This document shows positions 1 through 5,166 of a DNA stretch of 7,469 nt, piece by piece. Under the pieces are notes generated by a model, which saw only the letters and a program-made list of their open reading frames with translations, was not told the DNA's origin and did not search any database. A program made the position numbers and the translations under genes. This DNA comes from JBCCWF01 sp038520475 (GTDB lineage: Bacteria; Cyanobacteriota; Cyanobacteriia; CAKZMO01). Location: NCBI GenBank assembly GCA_038520475.1, contig JBCBLF010000237.1, forward strand, positions 1 through 7,469, given 5' to 3'. The first letter of the stretch is position 1, and each line of letters opens with the position of its first letter.

Positions 1-405
1 GACTTCAGTGACAGCGACTTGAGCCGAGCCAATCTAAGCAGTGCTAAATTAAACGGCGCAAATTTATACGGGGCCGATCTGTCCCGTGCTGAGATGTGTA
101 ATGCTGATTTGAGTCACGCTAATCTTTCTCATGCGAATCTGCCCCGCGCTGATTTGAGTAATGCAACCTTAGTTGGCACGAACTTTACCGCAAGCTATCT
201 CAGCAACGCCTTCATGAATGGTGCAGACCTGACCGAAGCAGTGTTGACAGCGGCGATTCTCTGTCATGCAGATTTGAGACTTGCAAATTGTACACGCATC
301 AATCTGATGGAAGCCATGCTTTCCGATGCTGATCTGAGGAGTGCATATCTGCAGAATGCTGACATACGCGGGGCTAATCTTAGACGAGCAGATTTACGAT
401 GCACA
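1..405 (+). repeat. Coding 15-bp pentapeptide repeat tract
   Basis: Degenerate 15-bp periodicity, for example units resembling GCTGATTTGAGT and GCTAATCTTTCT, reflects the A(D/N)LXX protein repeats. The units have diverged at the DNA level, so this is protein-level repetition rather than a recent tandem expansion. Confidence 0.85.
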
Positions 406-921
406 CATATTCGTGAGCGTCATCTCCAGGTAAGAGATGCGGTATTTGGTGCAAACCTGGGACTGACAGACCTTGACAATCAATTTCTTGAATATCGAAG
501 AGCAAGAATTGAGAACGTTCTGAGTTCTGAACTGAGCTTTAGCCGAAGAGATGTCATCAGTCGAGTCATGGATTTACATGACATCCTCAATAAATTTCAT
601 CGATACATTTTGCAGCTTGAGCGGAATCTAAACCGTTTGCGAGCTTCTGATCAAATGACCCAGAACGTCGAAGAACTTGATGGATTTTCAGCTATTGAAC
701 ATTTGATCGTTTACCTAAAGCGAGACTACCGCCGATTTAAGATTGAAATCGATGACTATCAGCAGCAGCTCTGCTGCCCAGATACGGATTGGTGGCCTCA
801 TGAACTCATTGAAGCTTACGAAAGCATCAATACTCAAATTTTTAGTCTGAGCCAGTGGCTTCGACAGGTTCAAGAGATTTCAAATAACTTGACAGAACGA
901 ATCCAAAGAGAACACTCTTAA
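1..921 (+). CDS. Pentapeptide-repeat protein with helical C-terminal domain (5' partial)
   Basis: The reading frame is open from base 1 and already encodes pentapeptide repeats there (DFSDSDLSRANL), so the gene begins before the window; the TTG at 19 is internal, not the start. There are 306 visible residues. About residues 1-135 are nearly continuous A(D/N)LXX repeats (SHANLSHANLPRADL and similar), expected to fold as a right-handed quadrilateral beta-helix, and repeats fade out by about residue 160. The last 140 or so residues are a different, charged, helix-rich domain with coiled-coil character (ILQLERNLNRLRASDQ) and a WW pair (TDWWPHEL), which I do not recognise. There is no visible signal peptide, but the N-terminus is missing. 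Pentapeptide proteins are abundant in cyanobacteria and mostly of unknown role, so no function is assigned. The stop TAA (919-921) overlaps the stop of the convergent gene. Confidence 0.93.
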   Translation, partial: DFSDSDLSRANLSSAKLNGANLYGADLSRAEMCNADLSHANLSHANLPRADLSNATLVGTNFTASYLSNAFMNGADLTEAVLTAAILCHADLRLANCTRINLMEAMLSDADLRSAYLQNADIRGANLRRADLRCTHIRERHLQVRDAVFGANLGLTDLDNQFLEYRRARIENVLSSELSFSRRDVISRVMDLHDILNKFHRYILQLERNLNRLRASDQMTQNVEELDGFSAIEHLIVYLKRDYRRFKIEIDDYQQQLCCPDTDWWPHELIEAYESINTQIFSLSQWLRQVQEISNNLTERIQREHS

Positions 922-1514
922 AGCAACTCAGCCACAGTGGCTTCGACGAATGATGCAATACGATAGGCCAGCGCTCGATCAGGATGCGTCAGTGTAATCT
1001 GACTGACACGATTTTTTGTTTCGTCGTAACAATTTAGGTAGTAAGACGAGGTAGTCGTTGGTGTCCCAATGCTGCCGTTATAGCCAGCTCCTGTGTAGTG
1101 CTTCGATTGTAAGCAGGCCATGTGTATCGTTTTGATGAGACATAACGGATAAGCCTCATGGCGATGCTCTTTCAGCGGAGACTTGAATGACCGATAAAAA
1201 GGTCGCACATCTCCATTAACCCGGTCAAAGTAGTATCGCCACACATCAGTTTCACGGATTGCAACGGTAATCGGAACGAGAAAGATCATGCAAAAGAGCA
1301 TCAATCCAACACGTTCAGCTGGGTCTTTCGCTTCCTCAAGTGTGAGCCAGCCCAATGTGCTGAACACCAACTGAATAAGCTCAACACCAAGTCCCAACGT
1401 AGCCGGAATCGCAATTCCTCCCATGATAAGACCGGGAATAAACACAGGATGAGAGAGCGGTAATTTCACCACAATCACATGCAAATAACGGGGCTTCTCA
1501 AAACAAAAATGCAT
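918..1514 (-). CDS. Hypothetical protein with two predicted membrane helices
   Basis: This 198-residue protein is not one I recognise. Two hydrophobic segments are visible, at about residues 27-52 (IPGLIMGGIAIPATLGLGVE and onward) and 70-86 (GLMLFCMIFLVPITVAI). They are joined by a short acidic/basic loop and followed by a soluble part of about 110 residues. The C-terminal end (SYYLNCYDETKNRVSQITLT, then ALAYRIASFVEATVAEL) has the pattern of a small beta-sheet plus final helix seen in PH-like membrane-associated domains; that comparison is inference only. The ATG is supported by AAGGA (1523-1527) 8 nt upstream. It converges with the pentapeptide gene, overlapping it by 4 bp. A HIP1 octamer (1529-1536) sits just upstream of the ribosome binding site. 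No neighbour suggests a role. Confidence 0.8.
   Translation of the reverse strand: MHFCFEKPRYLHVIVVKLPLSHPVFIPGLIMGGIAIPATLGLGVELIQLVFSTLGWLTLEEAKDPAERVGLMLFCMIFLVPITVAIRETDVWRYYFDRVNGDVRPFYRSFKSPLKEHRHEAYPLCLIKTIHMACLQSKHYTGAGYNGSIGTPTTTSSYYLNCYDETKNRVSQITLTHPDRALAYRIASFVEATVAELL
930..942. repeat. Short palindrome at the convergent gene ends
   Basis: AGCCAC-A-GTGGCT is a perfect 6-bp inverted repeat about a single base, 8 nt past the plus-strand stop codon and inside the last codons of the minus-strand gene. It could help end transcription of the pentapeptide gene, but the stem is short and no T-run follows, so this is weak. Confidence 0.3.
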
Positions 1515-1786
1515 CGGATGAGTCCTTGGCGATCGCTTGAGTCACACATTTTTGTAGTTACAGCCACCATCAACCATTGATGTGGGCATGTGGAGTGGTC
1601 CTCACAAATGGCGCTGTCATAGCTAAGCTAGCTACAAATATAAAACCCAACTATAGCTTTCCCAAATGACTTAAGAAACGAGTTGTAGGGGTGGGATGTG
1701 CTGTGCTCATCCCACCCCTACAACTCGTTTAGGTTTGCTATATCTGGCTTCTGTTTCAGGTCATTTATCCAAATGCAGACTCTGGT
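1515..1786. other. Intergenic region with a long palindrome
   Basis: No convincing reading frame. It lies between the start of the two-helix protein and the stop of the single-span protein, both on the minus strand. It must hold the promoter of the former, but I could not pick out boxes with confidence. The main structure is the 1676-1730 inverted repeat, listed separately. A small hairpin TTCAC-CGA-GTGAA (1786-1798) overlaps the stop codon of the neighbouring gene. Confidence 0.7.
1676..1730. repeat. 23-bp perfect inverted repeat, GTAGGGGTGGG-type palindrome
   Basis: Bases 1676-1698 and 1708-1730 are exact reverse complements, with a 9-nt centre (TGCTGTGCT). The arm core is GTAGGGGTGGGATG and the outer ends are AAACGAGTT/AACTCGTTT. 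From general knowledge, filamentous cyanobacterial genomes carry many dispersed GTAGGGGCGGG-type palindromes that look like this; membership in such a family is inferred, not searched. It starts 56 nt past the stop of the 1787-2260 gene and could end its transcription, but only a GTTTCTT stretch follows on the minus strand, so it is a poor intrinsic terminator. It encodes nothing and has no transposase nearby. Confidence 0.9.
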
Positions 1787-2260
1787 TCACCGAGTGAATG
1801 GCTTAACCGGAGTCGAACGATTCGATACATTCCCATTAGCCATTTGACCAATAGTCATCGAATTCATGGGCGGTGCCTTAGTCTCTGGAGCAATGGATTG
1901 ATGTTCAGAAACCGGTACGCTTGACGTTAGAAACGCAACAACGTCAACCGGCAAGTCATTTGGCTGAATAGACTTCATCACCCCGAAGATATGCTGAGTT
2001 AAGACTGCATAGTCATTTGCCACAAACTCATAAATTTTCTGAGCCTCATTGAGCGACGTCGTGTTGCTCTTGCTATCTTTCAAACCTTGAGCTTGAGATG
2101 AATAGAACATGCTTTTTTTGTGGCATGCGACCAGTAGCCCCTGCACAGCCAGATAGTATTGCCGAGTCGGGTTGCGAATAATCGTGTAAAGAAACAGGCT
2201 TAGTGAAGCAACGGCAAGTGTCCAGGCTACAACTTCGCGAACGCCGACGGTTAGTTCCAT
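1787..2260 (-). CDS. Hypothetical single-span membrane protein
   Basis: This 157-residue protein is not one I recognise. One hydrophobic segment (about residues 9-28, EVVAWTLAVASLSLFLYTII) is followed by a basic stretch (RNPTRQYY), which suggests an N-terminal membrane anchor with the rest in the cytoplasm. A helical middle (about 33-105) follows, then a low-complexity tail rich in P, S, T and N (about 115-157) that is probably disordered. The ATG start puts the hydrophobic segment at the N-terminus, but no clear Shine-Dalgarno sequence precedes it. Overlapping frames look like shadows. The nearest genes, 146 bp upstream and 272 bp downstream on the same strand, give no functional hint. Confidence 0.65.
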   Translation of the reverse strand: MELTVGVREVVAWTLAVASLSLFLYTIIRNPTRQYYLAVQGLLVACHKKSMFYSSQAQGLKDSKSNTTSLNEAQKIYEFVANDYAVLTQHIFGVMKSIQPNDLPVDVVAFLTSSVPVSEHQSIAPETKAPPMNSMTIGQMANGNVSNRSTPVKPFTR

Positions 2261-2406
2261 GATGGATGAGTCTATGCAGGATTGGGGTCATTCATATTCC
2301 TGAGATGTTAAACGCAAACTCAGAAATCTTCCAATTTCACCCTCTTTCGAACACGCTCCACATCAACCGTGCTTAATCAATTCACACAGTCCTATAAACA
2401 CGCTCA

Positions 2407-3351
2407 CTATTGCACTTGTGCAGCCTGCTGTCGAAGTTCTTCAGAGCGAGTCGCCCAAGTCGTATTGCCTTGGTTATTAAACAAATCCCTGGCATAGACA
2501 AACATCTGTTGAGCATTTGTGCGATCGCCTTGGCGTAGAAAAACCAGACCTGCACCGTAGTAGGCGTTTGGGTAGTTTGTGTTTGATTCAGCGGAACGAC
2601 GAAACGAGTCGAAGGCACCACTAATGTCGTTTCGGCCATATCGAATCGTGCCCAAACTATAATGCGCCTCTGCATAACTAGGAAACAGCTCAATGGCTCG
2701 ATTCAGGCTGGCTTCTGCGTCTGCAATGCGATTTTGCCCAAGATAGATTTGACCGAGATGGTACAGCGGTTCGGGTGCGTTTGGGCTTAATTCGACCGCT
2801 CGTTGAAGAGAGGCAATTGCCGAGGTATCTTGACCGTTATAGCGCTGCACCAATCCTAAATTGTAGTGAGCCAATCCGAGTGAAGGGTCGATGACGATCG
2901 CCCGCTGTAGATACGCTTCAGCCTGTTGAAAATTATTGACTTCTAATAAAACAGCGCCCAAATTTGCATAGGCGATCGCAAACTGTGGGTCAGCCTGAAT
3001 GGCGCGGTAGAAGGCATTACCTGCCGCTGGAAGATCACCCCGTTGGCGCAGAGCTAGGCCCAGATTGTAGTGAGCAGCCGGCTCATTGGGGTTCAGTTGC
3101 GTCGCACGTTGAAAAGCAGCGATCGCCAAGTCGAGTTGTCCTTGCTGAATGTATTGCAATCCCAGTTGAATTTGAGATTCAGCCGTCTGGGCCTGGGCAA
3201 TTGTATAGGCAGCGTCAGCTTGGGAAAGTGATGTTTCAGATAAACGTGGAGCAGCGATCGCCACCTTGGGCTGTATGACATTAGGCAGCATCCCAGTGCC
3301 GCTCGAAATCGTAACAATACTCAGTGAAAAGAGGGACTTTATTATGCCCAT
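2407..3351 (-). CDS. Exported tetratricopeptide-repeat (TPR) protein
   Basis: This 314-residue protein has an N-terminal hydrophobic stretch and a likely signal-peptidase site near AIAA (residues 31-34), so it is probably periplasmic or outside the inner membrane. From about residue 58 there are seven consecutive 34-residue TPR units, beginning near 58, 92, 126, 160, 194, 228 and 262. They carry the typical pattern (AAHYNLGLALRQRGDLPAAG, then a turn ending in DP or NP). TPR arrays bind proteins; the partner is unknown. Many cyanobacterial TPR proteins take part in assembly of membrane complexes, but nothing here identifies a target. The gene has several HIP1 octamers (2521, 2972, 3119, 3254). 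The ATG at 3351 suits the signal peptide but lacks a clear Shine-Dalgarno sequence. The gene is 229 bp from the SDR fusion gene upstream, so probably has its own promoter. Confidence 0.93.
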   Translation of the reverse strand: MGIIKSLFSLSIVTISSGTGMLPNVIQPKVAIAAPRLSETSLSQADAAYTIAQAQTAESQIQLGLQYIQQGQLDLAIAAFQRATQLNPNEPAAHYNLGLALRQRGDLPAAGNAFYRAIQADPQFAIAYANLGAVLLEVNNFQQAEAYLQRAIVIDPSLGLAHYNLGLVQRYNGQDTSAIASLQRAVELSPNAPEPLYHLGQIYLGQNRIADAEASLNRAIELFPSYAEAHYSLGTIRYGRNDISGAFDSFRRSAESNTNYPNAYYGAGLVFLRQGDRTNAQQMFVYARDLFNNQGNTTWATRSEELRQQAAQVQ

Positions 3352-3369
3352 GAGAAGTCTTAACAGCTA

Positions 3370-3397
3370 AAGCTATAGTTTTATGGTCCAACGTCAA
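3370..3397 (-). promoter_or_regulatory. Possible sigma-70 promoter of the TPR gene
   Basis: Read on the minus strand, TTGACG (3392-3397) is followed after 16 bases by TAGCTT (3370-3375), 18 bp before the ATG. The -35 is good. The -10 keeps only the TA and final T, and an alternative TATAGC has a 14-bp spacer. The leader would be very short. Tentative. Confidence 0.3.
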
Positions 3398-3481
3398 TTC
3401 GCCAAGCACCATCAGACACTTTGTGCGTTTCTGCTCAAGTGTCATACATCTACAGCATAGACAGAAAATCCAATACTGTTG

Positions 3482-3535
3482 GAATCGACGCACGACACCT
3501 ATTGATTAGAATCAACGCGCGATGCCCATTGATAA
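3482..3535. repeat. Two-copy imperfect tandem repeat of 27 bp
   Basis: Unit one (3482-3508) and unit two (3509-3535) match at 21 of 27 positions. Both begin GAATC, then (G/A)ACGC, and end near ATTGAT. At the junction, TTGATT-AG-AATCAA (3502-3515) is a perfect 6-bp inverted repeat. The repeat lies in a non-coding gap and no third copy is visible. Confidence 0.75.
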
Positions 3536-3580
3536 AAAGCATGTGCACGGCAACCAGATTGAGTGTCGTCCATCTATGTT

Positions 3581-4771
3581 TCAAGATGCCTTCGAAAAAA
3601 ACCGGAAATATAGGGATTTCAGAATTTCTTTAATCGGAAACGCAATGTAGGTTAGCGGATTAATCGTCACAATAATGTTTCTCACATCTCGTTTCGCTAA
3701 AGCGACGACCATACGGGCAACCCACCCTGATGACATCACACCATATGGATTGAGACGACTTTTGAATGGACCCAAAATGATTTTTCGAATCACGCAAGGC
3801 GCGTCGATGCGGCGCAACGTCAGTAAATCACCGATTAATCGCTTGGAGATTTCATAGAGGGGGCTCAATGCAGGGCTAACTTCGGCTTCAGATGTATTGA
3901 CCCACAGTTCTTTCGTTGCCCGATCTGTCGGTCCCGTAACCGTTTCAAAGAAAAGCTCAGCCAAGCGCCACGTCGAAAGCGCGTTGACTTCTAGAGAGGT
4001 TTGAATGCCGCTAGGGGTGCGATCGCCATAGACGTTAGTGCCGTGATTCAAAATCAAGATATCCACCGAGCGGAGGCGATCGCGCAGATCAGCCTCATGA
4101 CCAACTGTCCACTGCACGGTGTCAAACACATTAGGGTGAGAAAACTCAGAAGAGGTTGTCAGTGCAATGGGCTTTGCGCCTTGGCTGCTGAGCGCATCAA
4201 TAAGTGCGCCGCCCATCGTCCCTGATGCTCCTGTGATCGCAACCTTTTTACCTTTTAGAGAAAGACTCGTGCCGATGAGCTTATCCACAATCGTAAAATG
4301 CCCTGCAAAATAAGCATTCGTTTCGTCAAAATGGTGTCGCCAGTGATAGGTGCGATTGATGCGCCAGTTGCTGGGAATTTCAGTCAACGCACCCGGCTCA
4401 TGGGTAAGATCTGTTTGAAAGAGTAATCCTTGCGATCGCGCCAAGGCCGACGCTAGAAAACCGACTGAGTAAACGACGCCTAACCACATCGCCGGGGCCT
4501 GAGTCCAGGCTACCACCAATAGAAGGACAACCAGCATCACTGAAGATTCAGGCACATCATTGTAAAGCTGAGCCTTGCAGTAAGCCTCTTTTGTTGTGAT
4601 TGTGAAATCTCGACGATAGGCCTTGTGATGCAGAAAGTGGAGTCGTTGCAACGGCGGGTATAGATGTCCACCAATGTGATAAACGTCGCGAACGATTTCA
4701 GCAAGAACAATTGAACCGAGTGCCAAACTCAATTGGACACTCACCTGAACCAACAAAGAACTCCACACCAT
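3581..4771 (-). CDS. Fatty acid/sterol hydroxylase-type protein fused to short-chain dehydrogenase
   Basis: I prefer the ATG at 4771 (396 residues), preceded by TAGG with 6-nt spacing and beginning right at the first membrane segment; a TTG at 4828 would add 19 residues. The N-terminal half is membrane-associated. It has histidine clusters of the di-iron fatty acid hydroxylase/sterol desaturase superfamily: HIGGH (32-36), HFLHH (45-49) and YHWRHH (142-147), with hydrophobic segments at about 5-27 and 78-113. The second half is an SDR Rossmann domain: TGASGTMG (180-187) for nucleotide binding, NHGT (242-245), SEAEVSP with its serine (294), and catalytic YEISK (Y306, K310). This matches proteins annotated in cyanobacteria as bifunctional sterol desaturase/short-chain dehydrogenase. 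The likely role is oxidation of a lipid or isoprenoid at the membrane; the substrate is unknown. No neighbouring lipid genes help. Three HIP1 sites fall within it. Confidence 0.92.
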   Translation of the reverse strand: MVWSSLLVQVSVQLSLALGSIVLAEIVRDVYHIGGHLYPPLQRLHFLHHKAYRRDFTITTKEAYCKAQLYNDVPESSVMLVVLLLVVAWTQAPAMWLGVVYSVGFLASALARSQGLLFQTDLTHEPGALTEIPSNWRINRTYHWRHHFDETNAYFAGHFTIVDKLIGTSLSLKGKKVAITGASGTMGGALIDALSSQGAKPIALTTSSEFSHPNVFDTVQWTVGHEADLRDRLRSVDILILNHGTNVYGDRTPSGIQTSLEVNALSTWRLAELFFETVTGPTDRATKELWVNTSEAEVSPALSPLYEISKRLIGDLLTLRRIDAPCVIRKIILGPFKSRLNPYGVMSSGWVARMVVALAKRDVRNIIVTINPLTYIAFPIKEILKSLYFRFFSKAS

Positions 4772-4890
4772 GTGTTGCCTAGACGCTTTCGTACGTAATA
4801 TTGCGACTCCCTTTATGTTTGTACACAATTCGCAGTCATTACACCAGACTATTCACCAAAAACTTTTTCTGTAGTATTCACGCCAACGAT

Positions 4891-5100
4891 TCAAATTGAT
4901 GCATGCTTTGATTTCGGTGGAACTTGCTCAGTGGATGGGCTCCACCGAATATCTAGTATCGCGACATTATCAATAGAACTGACCCATGTGTGTGTGACGC
5001 CATTCCATACGACATGGATCAGATGCAACGGACTTGCACCAGTTCTGATTGATAGAACGAACGCAAGTCCAGTTGATGTAACCATTTGCGATGATTTCAT
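4891..5100 (-). CDS. Possible small ORF of 69 residues (doubtful)
   Basis: An ATG at 5098-5100 is preceded by AAGGG (5107-5111) with a 6-nt spacer, and the frame runs 69 codons to TGA. The frame itself is open further upstream, into the antisense of ureC, so openness alone means little. The product (MKSSQMVTSTGLAF... ending PPKSKHASI) has no motif, signal peptide or membrane segment that I recognise. Both stem-loops of this gap fall inside it, which argues for structured non-coding DNA instead. Kept only because of the good ribosome binding site. Confidence 0.2.
   Translation of the reverse strand: MKSSQMVTSTGLAFVLSIRTGASPLHLIHVVWNGVTHTWVSSIDNVAILDIRWSPSTEQVPPKSKHASI
4913..4949. repeat. 9-bp stem-loop upstream of ureC
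   Basis: TTCGGTGGA (4913-4921) pairs perfectly with TCCACCGAA (4941-4949) around a 19-nt loop. A second copy of GTGGA (4931-4935) within the loop can instead pair with TCCAC (4941-4945), so two mutually exclusive hairpins are possible. No T-run follows on either strand, so it is not a typical terminator. Confidence 0.6.
5026..5075. repeat. Compound imperfect hairpin upstream of ureC
   Basis: From outside in: CAAC/GTTG (4 bp) with one bulged A (5071), GGACTTGC/GCAAGTCC (8 bp, 5030-5037 with 5063-5070), a 4x4 internal loop (ACCA and GAAC), GTTCT/AGAAC (5 bp, 5042-5046 with 5054-5058) and a 7-nt apical loop GATTGAT. That makes 17 pairs within 50 nt, 92 bp before the ureC start. Whether it is transcribed, and on which strand it matters, cannot be told from sequence alone. 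Confidence 0.6.
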
Positions 5101-5152
5101 ACGTGACCCTTGAATCTGAGAAGGCTTTAGCTGATGATTCGTTAGGACAACC

Positions 5153-5159
5153 AGGGGAG
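5153..5159 (+). promoter_or_regulatory. ureC ribosome binding site
   Basis: AGGGGAG lies 7 nt before the ATG at 5167. This is strong for a cyanobacterium and fixes that start over the internal ATG at codon 5. Confidence 0.8.
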
Positions 5160-5166
5160 AACCGAC

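Larger units (their letters stand above)
3352..3580. other. Intergenic region between the TPR and hydroxylase/SDR genes
   Basis: This region holds a possible promoter for the TPR gene (3370-3397) and a 27-bp tandem duplication (3482-3535), both listed separately. A plus-strand frame crosses it (3421-3633, TTG start), but it overlaps the 3' end of the fusion gene and lacks protein-like features. I see no obvious intrinsic terminator for the fusion gene. Confidence 0.6.
4772..5166. other. Divergent intergenic region upstream of ureC
   Basis: This 395-bp gap separates the minus-strand fusion gene from plus-strand ureC and must contain both promoters, which I could not fix with confidence. It holds two stem-loops (4913-4949 and 5026-5075) and a doubtful minus-strand small ORF (4891-5100). 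I found no GTA-N8-TAC (NtcA-type) site by eye, no ureB remnant in any frame and no HIP1 octamer. AAAGGGAG (4807-4814, read on the minus strand) looks like a ribosome binding site, but no ATG, GTG or TTG follows at the right distance. Confidence 0.7.

Noticed and set aside
853..947. 13-bp direct repeat CAGTGGCTTCGAC at 853-865 and 935-947
   Set aside because: Within chance expectation for this window length, and both copies lie in coding sequence in different frames.
1652..1766. Outer inverted pairs around the long palindrome (TATAGC/GCTATA and AAATGAC/GTCATTT)
   Set aside because: The two pairs would cross each other and are only 6-7 bp, so they do not define clean ends of a larger element.
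2964..3278. Plus-strand frame of 104 codons antisense to the TPR gene
   Set aside because: Mirror of the TPR coding sequence; the TPR frame has clear repeats and a signal peptide, this one has none.
1649..3380. 12-mer AACTATAGCTTT at 1649-1660 and, inverted, at 3369-3380, both intergenic
   Set aside because: A 12-base match somewhere in a 7.5-kb window is expected by chance about once or twice per orientation; flanks do not extend the match.
3482..3535. CRISPR-like repeat
   Set aside because: Only two directly abutting units with no spacers and no cas genes.
3421..3633. Plus-strand frame of 70 codons across the TPR/SDR gap
   Set aside because: TTG start, no ribosome binding site, overlaps the 3' end of the fusion gene, and its apparent protein repeat is just the 27-bp DNA duplication read in frame.
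5026..5075. Integron attC site
   Set aside because: The ends do not match the RYYYAAC/GTTRRRY core sites and there is no integrase or cassette arrangement.
4931..5113. Plus-strand frame of 60 codons upstream of ureC
   Set aside because: GTG start without a ribosome binding site, no recognisable features, not similar to UreB, and it spans the hairpins.
4772..5166. NtcA site or decayed ureB upstream of ureC
   Set aside because: No GTA-N8-TAC was found by eye and no frame resembles UreB motifs.
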